Part shown: one piece after another, positions 1-6,200 of the stretch
Layout of the letters: the number at the start of each line of letters is the position of its first letter
How positions within the stretch are numbered: the stretch's first letter is position 1
Assembly: GCA_015061775.1 (NCBI GenBank)
Contig: SUVY01000018.1
Span: forward strand, 1 to 41,723
Direction: 5' to 3'
DNA: 41,723 nt
DNA from: Lentisphaerota bacterium
GTDB lineage: Bacteria > Verrucomicrobiota > Lentisphaeria > Victivallales > Victivallaceae
Position numbers and translations under genes: made by a program
Notes under the pieces: generated by a model
Told to the model about the DNA's origin: nothing
Databases searched by the model: none
Seen by the model: the letters and a program-made list of their open reading frames with translations, nothing else

Positions 1-126
1 TCTGGCTGCTCAGGCACTCACATCCGTGCGATGCGCAAGGGTGGATTTCATCCCCCCTTTGAACCCCCTGAGCAGGGCAGACTGCCCTGCACCTGCACAG
101 AGCCAATTTTTATATTGGCTCTGTGC
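1..126 (-). repeat. Structured repeat element, copy A (truncated by window edge)
   Basis: On the minus strand this is the 5' part of the same element seen as copies B (2702-3075) and C (23758-24095). It holds the 13-bp stem GCACAGAGCCAAT/ATTGGCTCTGTGC (95-126), identical to B, then a GCAGGG..CCCTGC hairpin, and then the conserved block that starts CATCGCACGGATGTGAGTGC. The element runs off the left edge of the window inside the CTGAGCAGCC stem. Its orientation is opposite to copy B, so A and B form a large inverted pair around the methyltransferase gene. Confidence 0.7.
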
Positions 127-152
127 TACTTATGCGATGTGTATAGACGACT

Positions 153-200
153 GGGTATATTTTTTGCGCTGGCGCGCAAACTCACGCGGGTGTTTGCGCC
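153..200 (-). repeat. Hairpin module upstream of structured element A
   Basis: Read on the minus strand, this is a GGCGCAAAC...GTTTGCGC palindrome around a CCGCGTGA-type loop, followed by a short GCGC-containing stretch and AAAAAATATACC. The same module, in the same relative position, precedes structured copies B (2627-2676) and C (23625-23674). A fourth copy lies at 405-454. The constant placement suggests that it is part of the same unit. Confidence 0.65.
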
Positions 201-292
201 GGAGCTGGACGGTTTTGAAATAGTGTTGCAATATATACCATATTTCTGAAAACATATACAACCGCGTGTCGCATACTTCACCACCCCGGCTA

Positions 293-328
293 TCCGTTCA
301 CTCCGTTCAACTCCGTTCTTATCCGTTC
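293..328 (+). repeat. Short tandem repeat TCCGTTC x4
   Basis: Four exact TCCGTTC heptamers start at 293, 302, 312 and 322, separated by 2-3 variable bases. They are followed by AAAGGCGGATGG. The locus 9979-10040 has the same flanks (CACCCC on the left, AAAGGCGGNTGG and a TACAGAAC-type segment on the right), but its tandem unit is TAGTATTC. The minus-strand form GAACGGA occurs four times at 23483-23518 and again at about 41615-41650 inside the transposable element. Confidence 0.8.
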
Positions 329-404
329 TAAAGGCGGATGGTTTTTCTAACGCTGATACAGAACGTGCTTGGCGGGTACAGAACGGGTAACCAACGGTAA
401 TCAG

Positions 405-454
405 CAGGTATATTTTTTGCGCTTATCGCGCAAACTCACGCGGTTGTTTGCGCC
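405..454 (-). repeat. Hairpin module, second minus-strand copy
   Basis: This is a near-identical copy of the palindromic module at 2627-2676, with GGCGCAAACAACCGCGTGAG, the GTTTGCGC arm and the GATAAGCGC tail, ending in ATATACCTG on the minus strand. No structured element follows it directly, so the module can occur alone. The rest of 200-510 contains only repeat-derived sequence and no plausible gene. Confidence 0.65.
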
Positions 455-510
455 GGTATTTGGCGGGATTTGTATTGGGTTTTCGGGGTGTTTGCGACTG
501 TGAGTCCGGT

Positions 511-625
511 TGTTGACAACCTTGTTGATAACTATGAAAACAAGTTGTTCACTCTCTGTTCACGGAGTGTGGATAATTTCTGTTATTATCAGCTGCCAAC
601 AGAGGAACAAACAGAGTTATTAACA
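511..625. other. Cluster of DnaA-box-like sites in AT-rich DNA
   Basis: A perfect reverse DnaA box (TGTGGATAA, i.e. TTATCCACA) lies at 568-576. Near-matches are TGTTGACAA (511-519), TGTTGATAA (523-531) and TTATTAACA (617-625), and TGTTCAC occurs twice, 11 bp apart (546-552, 557-563). The next 100 bp are strongly AT-rich. This combination is what a replication origin or a DnaA-regulated promoter region looks like. No dnaA gene is present; dnaN lies about 10 kb away. It could also be chance in AT-rich promoter DNA. Confidence 0.3.
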
Positions 626-696
626 ACGTATGATATAAGCAATTTATTTATTTTCAAGTTGTTACAAACTCTGTTAACAGAAAAACTCCCTCTCTG

Positions 697-744
697 CTAC
701 TGCTATAAATTAATTTATTAATAATATATCAGTAATAGCAGTAG
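697..744. other. Inverted repeat with AT-rich loop
   Basis: CTACTGCTA (697-705) pairs with TAGCAGTAG (736-744) around about 30 bases of A/T-only or nearly A/T-only DNA. It lies between the DnaA-box-like cluster and the methyltransferase promoter. There is no T-run, so it is not an obvious terminator. It could be an operator or an unwinding element. Confidence 0.35.
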
Positions 745-823
745 GAGCGATTTTCCGGAAAAATCCACTCCAAAAATATAGATTCAATATCCGTCAAATG
801 CAAGACTGCAATGGCGGATCAGC

Positions 824-851
824 TTGCAAATAATGTTTTTTGTGCTACATT
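824..851 (+). promoter_or_regulatory. Predicted sigma70-type promoter of the methyltransferase
   Basis: TTGCAA (824-829) and TACATT (846-851) are 16 bp apart. Transcription would start near 858, leaving a very short leader before the GGAG at 860-863 and the ATG at 870. This argues against the upstream in-frame TTG at 840, which lies inside the promoter. Confidence 0.5.
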
Positions 852-869
852 GAACGCGTGGAGAAAAAA

Positions 870-2546
870 ATGAAAGTATCGCGTGCAACTGAAAAAAACT
901 GGAAGAGACTCAATTCGGATGTGGAAAAAAAACTCCGCAAAGGAGCTAACAAATCCGCTTCTGAAAAACGTTTTATTCCTGTGGAGTATCTGAATTGCGG
1001 AACGAGCTCCGAAGCGATCAGAAAAATCGTCTCCATCTGCCGAAAAGAGAATACAGCAGTCTCCGACGCCATCTTCACTGTCGGAGTTCTCATGCTCAAA
1101 CGCTCAGGAATACTGCATAGAAAAAGTGTGCAGGAGTTCCTTTTGAAGTTCAAATATGATTTTGTTCCGTGCCTCTCGGAGGCGGATATTCCGGAGCATG
1201 AGAGAGATTTTCCTGGAGCTTTGTACCAGTCGCTTCTTACTGAGGGTGAAAAAAACAGTTCCGGCTCTTATTATACTCCGGAGGAAATCGTCCGCAGTAT
1301 GACCGGAGAAGTCGATCTCTCTGATGGAAGAAGCTTTCTGGATCCATGCTGCGGAAGCGGATCGTTTTTTCTTGAACTTGACTGCGATGATCCGCGCCGG
1401 ATCTGGGGATGCGACCGCGACGAAATTGCCGTTTTTATTGCCGGAGTCAATTTATTGATCAAATTCAAAGAGCATGATTTTGTTCCCAACGTGTTTTGCG
1501 CCGATTATCTCGAAGGAGAGTTTCCGCACACCGGTTTTGATTATATCGTGACCAATCCTCCGTGGGGAGAGAAAAACCGCTCCAAAGAGAGTTCGACTCA
1601 GTTTTTTCTTGAGTCTTTCAAATATTTAAAGGATAAAGGAAGGGCGGTTTTTCTTTTTCCGGAGTCAGTTTTGAGTGTAAAACAGCACAGTGAATTCCGC
1701 CGCAAACTTTTGACACAATGCCGTATCAGAAATATCGCGCGCTGCGATATAAAGTTTTCCGGAGTGATGAGCAGTTTTTCTGTTGTTTCCGCCGTCAAAG
1801 ATATTCCGGAGGATGATTTTACCTTGGAAATCAACGGTGAAAAGCATAAAATATCAGTTTCACAAATTTTAAGTGATAAAAACAATACAATAAAATACAT
1901 TTCAAATGTTGATAATGAAATACTTAAACAAATATCAAAAAACAAAAAACACGATCTGTCATCAAGTATTTTTGCATTGGGAATAGTTACCGGAGACAAT
2001 AAAAACAAAATAAAAAAATCTCAGTTTTCCGGAAGCGTTGAAGTCTATTCAGGTAAACAGCTTTCCCGTTACTTTATTACGGAAACATCAGCTTATTTTG
2101 TCTATGATCCGTCAAATTTCCAGCAATGTGCTCCTGAGGAGTACTACTTTTCAGAAGAGAAACTGGTGTATAAATTTATTTCCGGAAAACCTGTCTTTGC
2201 ATACGACAATAAAAAACGGCTGTTTCTCAACAGTGCCAATATATTGATTCCGAAGATACCTGAAATGGGAATAAAAACGGTGCTTGCTTTCCTTGATTCT
2301 GAGTTGATGACTTACTTTTACCGCCTGAAATTCAGCGATATAAAAGTGCTCAAAAGCAACCTTTGCGAGCTGCCGTTTCCGGAGATATCTGCGGAAGATG
2401 ATGCCGAATTGACAAGGCTGGTTGATCTCTTGCTTGCAGGAGACTTATCGAAAGACTCCGAGATACAGGATATCATTTTCCGATGCTTCGGTCTGACGGA
2501 TGAGCAGAAAAAAAGAGTGAAATCAGAAAACATAAACACCCGATGA
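870..2546 (+). CDS. N6-adenine DNA methyltransferase (Eco57I/TaqI-like), solitary
   Basis: This 558-residue protein should transfer a methyl group from S-adenosylmethionine to adenine in DNA. Visible motifs are YYTP (about 134-137), common just before the catalytic domain of type II/IIG enzymes; motif I LDPCCGSGSFF (157-167), which binds the cofactor; and catalytic motif IV NPPW (229-232). An FPESVLS segment follows, and the C-terminal half probably recognises the target. The ATG at 870 has a GGAG six bases upstream and fits the promoter. An in-frame TTG at 840 would add ten residues but lies in the promoter. No nuclease gene is adjacent, and the length is short for a fused type IIG enzyme, so it is probably an orphan methylase. 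The gene is richer in A/T codons than its neighbours and sits between inverted repeat copies A and B, which suggests horizontal acquisition. Family assignment is firm; target site unknown. Confidence 0.88.
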   Translation: MKVSRATEKNWKRLNSDVEKKLRKGANKSASEKRFIPVEYLNCGTSSEAIRKIVSICRKENTAVSDAIFTVGVLMLKRSGILHRKSVQEFLLKFKYDFVPCLSEADIPEHERDFPGALYQSLLTEGEKNSSGSYYTPEEIVRSMTGEVDLSDGRSFLDPCCGSGSFFLELDCDDPRRIWGCDRDEIAVFIAGVNLLIKFKEHDFVPNVFCADYLEGEFPHTGFDYIVTNPPWGEKNRSKESSTQFFLESFKYLKDKGRAVFLFPESVLSVKQHSEFRRKLLTQCRIRNIARCDIKFSGVMSSFSVVSAVKDIPEDDFTLEINGEKHKISVSQILSDKNNTIKYISNVDNEILKQISKNKKHDLSSSIFALGIVTGDNKNKIKKSQFSGSVEVYSGKQLSRYFITETSAYFVYDPSNFQQCAPEEYYFSEEKLVYKFISGKPVFAYDNKKRLFLNSANILIPKIPEMGIKTVLAFLDSELMTYFYRLKFSDIKVLKSNLCELPFPEISAEDDAELTRLVDLLLAGDLSKDSEIQDIIFRCFGLTDEQKKRVKSENINTR

Positions 2547-2626
2547 GCGCACGTGTGCCAGTTTTCGGTTGCTTTGCAACTCGCAGTAAACCAATGCAGA
2601 CACCATACCAAACCCCGCCAAGCTCC

Positions 2627-2676
2627 GACGCAAACAACCGCGTGAGTTTGCGCGATAAGCGCAAAAAATATACCTG
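2627..2676 (+). repeat. Hairpin module upstream of structured element B
   Basis: A CGCAAAC...GTTTGCG palindrome with loop AACCGCGTGA is followed by CGATAAGCGC and AAAAAATATACCTG. It precedes the first stem of structured copy B by 26 bases. The same arrangement occurs at A (minus strand) and C. Between the methylase stop and this module (2547-2626) is a GGTTGCTTTGCAACT-type small hairpin repeat, also found near 10125 and 22045. Confidence 0.65.
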
Positions 2677-2701
2677 TTCATCTATACCCATCGCATAAAT
2701 A

Positions 2702-3075
2702 GCACAGAGCCAATATAAAAATTGGCTCTGTGCAGGTGCAGGGCAGTCTGCGGTGTACTACGCCGTGACAAGGGGAGGAAGCCAGCCCAACGAGGCTGGC
2801 TAAGTATCCCGCCGCCCGTCGTACGGGCCGCATCGCACGGATGTGAGTGCCTGAGCAGCCAGAAAAGGCTGCTCAGGGGCGGCGGTGAGCCGCCCGGAGC
2901 CGAACGCAGGGAAGAGGCGGACAGCCGGGAGCGGAAAGTCACAATAAAAAGAACAGCAGTCTGAAAAAATCCCCAAAGGCAGATACGTAAAAATAAGATT
3001 TTTACGTATCTTAAGGTGCAGGGGATTCTCCCCTGCCGGGAGATTTTTAAGAGGCGAATAGCCTCTTAAACTCCC
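2702..3075 (+). ncRNA. Candidate structured RNA/DNA element, copy B
   Basis: No protein is evident, but a chain of stable hairpins is. P1: 2702-2714 with 2721-2733 (13 bp). A variable region contains GCCAGCC/GGCTGGC and CCCGT/ACGGG stems. P3: CTGAGCAGCC 2851-2860 with 2867-2876. P4: GGGCGGC 2877-2883 with 2889-2895. A conserved GGAGCCGAACGCAGGGAAGAGG stretch follows in sequence. P6: 2981-2994 with 2998-3011 (14 bp). P7: GCAGGGGA/TCCCCTGC 3018-3036. P8: nested GGGAG/CTCCC and TTAAGAGGC/GCCTCTTAA, 3038-3075. Copy C has the same order with compensatory changes in P1 and P6. Whether it is transcribed is unknown. It does not match group II domain V or any riboswitch I can recognise; a HEARO/omega-RNA relationship is possible but unproven. 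Confidence 0.5.
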
Positions 3076-3124
3076 AAAACACTTGATTGCAAAATAAGGT
3101 GGTTGGCTGTTTTTTATTTTTCTT

Positions 3125-3262
3125 TTATGCTTGCGCTTCGCGCTCGCTTTTTTGCGCTTCGCGCTTGTTTTTTTATGCCTCGCTTTTGCAAAGCTCGGTA
3201 TTGGTGGGAAACCTTTGTTGGAACAAAGGTTCTCCCCCCAAGCCCCCTTTCCAAAAAACTTT
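3125..3262 (-). repeat. Small hairpin repeat family 1 with GCGAAGC-rich tail
   Basis: On the minus strand the unit reads: GGAAAGGGGGCTTGGGG, then the hairpin AACCTTTGTT/AACAAAGGTT (3210-3231), then GAGCTTTGCAAAAGC, then a low-complexity tail with GCGCGAAGCGC motifs (3125-3165). The same unit occurs at 7796-7995, 14322-14460 and 14718-14890. It ends about 15 bp before the metG promoter. Confidence 0.75.
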
Positions 3263-3274
3263 GAGTACTTTGAG

Positions 3275-3303
3275 TTGCATTTATGTCTTATCTATGGTAT
3301 ATT
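3275..3303 (+). promoter_or_regulatory. Predicted promoter of metG-nadA operon
   Basis: TTGCAT (3275-3280) and TATATT (3298-3303) are spaced by 17 bp. Transcription would begin near 3310, giving a leader of about 35 bases with no room for a T-box or riboswitch. Confidence 0.6.
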
Positions 3304-3344
3304 AATTATAATTTTATAGATATTATCTCCACAGGAGTCTTAAC

Positions 3345-5279
3345 ATGAACGAAAATTTTTACATCACCACCCCCATTTATTACGTAAACGATAAACCCCA
3401 TATCGGCCACGCCTACACCACCATCCTCGCTGACGTCCTCAGCCGCTATCAGAGATCCCTCGGCTTCGATACCTTCTTTCTGACCGGTACCGATGAACAC
3501 GGACAGAAAGTTGAAAAAGCCGCCCAGAAACGCAACGTCGAACCCCTCGCTCATTGCGATGAAACAGTTGTCCGTTTCCAGGAACTCTGGAAACGTCTCG
3601 GCATCACCAACGATTTCTTCATCCGTACCACCTTTGATTTCCACAAAGAGGTAGTCCGCAAGATTTTGCAGGATCTCTACGACCGCGGAGAAATCTACCG
3701 CGCCGAATATACCGGATGGTATTGCGTCGGATGCGAAAGATTTTTTACTGAAAAAGATCTCGTCGAAGGCAAGTGTCCAGATTGCGGAAGAGAGGTCTCC
3801 GCGATCCAGGAAAGCAATTATTTCTTCAGAATGAGCAAATACCGCGACTGGCTCGTCGATTATATCAAGAGCCATCCGGATTTTATTCTTCCCTCATTCA
3901 GAGCCAATGAAACACTCGGTTTCCTGCGTCAGGAACTCGGAGATCTCTGCATAAGCCGTCCAAAATCCCGCCTCGCCTGGGGAATCGAATTGCCCTTCGA
4001 CAGCGATTATGTCTGCTATGTCTGGTTCGACGCTCTCATAAATTATATCTCCGGAGTCGGTTACCTTCAGGATGATAAAGAGTTTGCCCGCCGCTGGCCC
4101 GCAAGCTGCCACCTCATCGGTAAAGATATCCTCACCACTCACAGCGTTTATTGGCCCACCATGCTCAAAGCGATCGGTCTTCCCATGCCCAAAACCATCT
4201 TTGCCCACGGCTGGTGGCTCACCGGAAATGCCAAAATGAGCAAAAGCGCAGGCAATGTCGTCGATCCCATGGCGATGATCGACCGCGCCGGAGTCGATGC
4301 TTTCAGATATTTCCTGCTCTCTGAGATGAGCCCCGGAAGCGATGCCAACTTCAGCGAAGAGTCTTTCATCTCCCGCTACAACAGCGATCTTGCCAACGAT
4401 CTCGGAAACCTCCTCAGCCGCGTCAGCAAAATGATCCTGCGCTCCGGAGGAACAGTTCCTGCTCCGGAAAAGTTTGAAGATGTTGACAATGAATTGCTTG
4501 CTATTGCCAAATCAGCAGTTTCCGCGATGGCTGACAACCTCGCTCAATACAAGCCAGATCAGGGAATAGATGCCGCTATGGGTGTTGTCCGCGCCGGAAA
4601 CCGTTATCTCGAAAAATGCGCTCCGTGGCAGCTCGCCAAGACCGGAGATACTGCCCGTCTCGAAGCTGTCCTCTACACTGCTGCCGAAGCTCTGCGTCAT
4701 GTCGCTGTCCTGCTCGAACCCGTCATGCCCGAAAAGATGGCTGAGCTCGCCAAAGTCCTCGGTTATGAGGATGGAAAAATCTGCGCCATAGCTGAACTCG
4801 CGGACAAAATTTCAGATCTCGCAGGACGCAAAGTGAGCGATACCGCCGCCCTCTTCCCGCGTATCATCGTCGAAGAGGAAAAAGCTCCTGCCGCCGCCAA
4901 GCCGGAAAAGAAAGAGAAGAAGGAAAAGAAGTCCGAAAAACCTGCCGAACCCGTCGGACTTATCTCGATAGATGATTTCTTCAAAACCAAGCTCAAGACC
5001 GCAAAAATCGTGGCAGCTGAGCGTGTTCCTGATGCCAAAAAGCTGCTGAAGCTTCAGCTTGAAGTGGGCAGCGAGAGCCGCCAGATAGTTTCCGGAATAG
5101 CCGAGAGCTATGCTCCTGAGGATCTTATCGGCAAAACCATAGTCATCGTGAGTAATCTCCAAAAAGCAACCATCCGCGGAGTCGAGAGCTCAGGAATGCT
5201 GCTCGCCGCCGGAAAAGGCGACAAGATCCGTCTGGTGACACTCGATGGAGATATCGCTTCAGGAGTCGATGTCGGATAA
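3345..5279 (+). CDS. metG: Methionyl-tRNA synthetase
   Basis: This 644-residue class I synthetase charges tRNA-Met with methionine in the cytoplasm. The HIGH signature is at residues 19-22 and KMSKS at 297-301. A zinc-knuckle insertion has cysteines at about 127, 130, 144 and 147 (CVGC...CPDC). The anticodon-binding helices follow. A Lys/Glu/Ala-rich linker (about 505-540) leads to a C-terminal Trbp111/EMAP-II-type tRNA-binding domain (about 540-644), which usually mediates dimerisation. The ATG is preceded by an AGGAG about eight bases upstream. Length and domain order match the long bacterial form. nadA begins 15 bp downstream, and its ribosome-binding site overlaps the metG stop, so the two are co-transcribed. 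Confidence 0.97.
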   Translation: MNENFYITTPIYYVNDKPHIGHAYTTILADVLSRYQRSLGFDTFFLTGTDEHGQKVEKAAQKRNVEPLAHCDETVVRFQELWKRLGITNDFFIRTTFDFHKEVVRKILQDLYDRGEIYRAEYTGWYCVGCERFFTEKDLVEGKCPDCGREVSAIQESNYFFRMSKYRDWLVDYIKSHPDFILPSFRANETLGFLRQELGDLCISRPKSRLAWGIELPFDSDYVCYVWFDALINYISGVGYLQDDKEFARRWPASCHLIGKDILTTHSVYWPTMLKAIGLPMPKTIFAHGWWLTGNAKMSKSAGNVVDPMAMIDRAGVDAFRYFLLSEMSPGSDANFSEESFISRYNSDLANDLGNLLSRVSKMILRSGGTVPAPEKFEDVDNELLAIAKSAVSAMADNLAQYKPDQGIDAAMGVVRAGNRYLEKCAPWQLAKTGDTARLEAVLYTAAEALRHVAVLLEPVMPEKMAELAKVLGYEDGKICAIAELADKISDLAGRKVSDTAALFPRIIVEEEKAPAAAKPEKKEKKEKKSEKPAEPVGLISIDDFFKTKLKTAKIVAAERVPDAKKLLKLQLEVGSESRQIVSGIAESYAPEDLIGKTIVIVSNLQKATIRGVESSGMLLAAGKGDKIRLVTLDGDIASGVDVG

Positions 5280-5294
5280 GGAGTCTGTACCGTT

Positions 5295-6200
5295 ATGCAA
5301 AAATTGATCGATGAGATAAACCAGCTCAAAAAGAGCTCCGGAGCCCTGATCCTCGCTCACAATTACGTGTCAGCTGAGATCCAGGATATCGCCGACTTTA
5401 CCGGAGACTCACTCGAACTTGCCCTGAAAGCAAGAGACTGCAAAGCCAGCCTTATGGTGTTTTGCGGAGTCTCTTTCATGGCTGAGACTGCCAAAGTCCT
5501 GTCTCCGGATTCGACGGTGCTGCTTCCGGTTCCCGACGCCGGCTGCCTGATGGCTGATATGGCTGAGGCGGAAGATGTTGCAAAAATGCGCGAAGAGAAT
5601 CCCGAAGCAGTGTTCATCGCGTATGTCAATACGACAGCCGCCACCAAGACTTGTGTGGATATCTGCTGTACCAGTGCAAATGCCGACCGTATAGCGGCAT
5701 CGGTTCCTGAGGGTAAGAAGATAGTGTTTCTTCCTGACCGGAACCTCGGCAGAAACGTCGCGGACAAAGTCGCAAGAGACTATACTTTCTGGAACGGATG
5801 CTGCCCGATACACGACAGGATCACCTGTGATATGATACTTGACGCCAAAAAGAGATATCCGGGCTGCCCTGTGATAATCCATCCGGAGTGCCGTCCGGAA
5901 GTGGTGGCTTGCGCCGACTACGCGGCAAGCACAGGAAAAATGCTGTCGATAGTAAGAGAAGACGATTCCAAAGGCTTTGTGATAGCAACTGAAGAGGGAA
6001 TACTGCACAGGTTGAAGAAGGAGTTTCCTGAAAAGGAGTTCTACGCTCTCTCTCCCTGCGTGATCTGCGATGATATGAAAAAAATCACCCTCGAAAGCGT
6101 GCGCGACGCATTGAAACTTCGTCAGTATGAGGTCAAACTCGATGCTGAAACCATAGAAAAGGCGCGTAAGCCGATAGAACGGATGCTCAATACAAAATGA
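5295..6200 (+). CDS. nadA: Quinolinate synthase
   Basis: NadA condenses iminoaspartate with dihydroxyacetone phosphate to make quinolinate for de novo NAD synthesis, using a [4Fe-4S] cluster. The 301-residue length matches the compact form of the family. The expected three cluster cysteines are visible: C84 in GCLMADM, C170 in WNGCCPIH and C258 in CDDMKK. CTSAN-type and IHPECRPEV motifs are also present. The ribosome-binding site TAAGGAG overlaps the metG stop codon. nadB and nadC are not in the window. The downstream membrane-protein gene overlaps it by four bases (ATGA). Confidence 0.96.
   Translation: MQKLIDEINQLKKSSGALILAHNYVSAEIQDIADFTGDSLELALKARDCKASLMVFCGVSFMAETAKVLSPDSTVLLPVPDAGCLMADMAEAEDVAKMREENPEAVFIAYVNTTAATKTCVDICCTSANADRIAASVPEGKKIVFLPDRNLGRNVADKVARDYTFWNGCCPIHDRITCDMILDAKKRYPGCPVIIHPECRPEVVACADYAASTGKMLSIVREDDSKGFVIATEEGILHRLKKEFPEKEFYALSPCVICDDMKKITLESVRDALKLRQYEVKLDAETIEKARKPIERMLNTK

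Noticed and set aside
840-869. TTG start for the methyltransferase
   Set aside because: The codon lies between the -35 and -10 boxes of the predicted promoter; ATG 870 has a proper GGAG.
2682-2964. Open frames on both strands in the structured repeat
   Set aside because: They lack ribosome-binding sites, change frame between copies B and C, and coincide with stems whose changes preserve pairing rather than codons.
2702-3075. Group II intron or intron fragment
   Set aside because: No domain V sequence with its AGC/GUUC pairing, no GUGYG 5' end and no reverse transcriptase gene were found.
3304-3344. T-box or riboswitch before metG
   Set aside because: The predicted transcription start leaves only about 35 bases of leader, too short for such elements.
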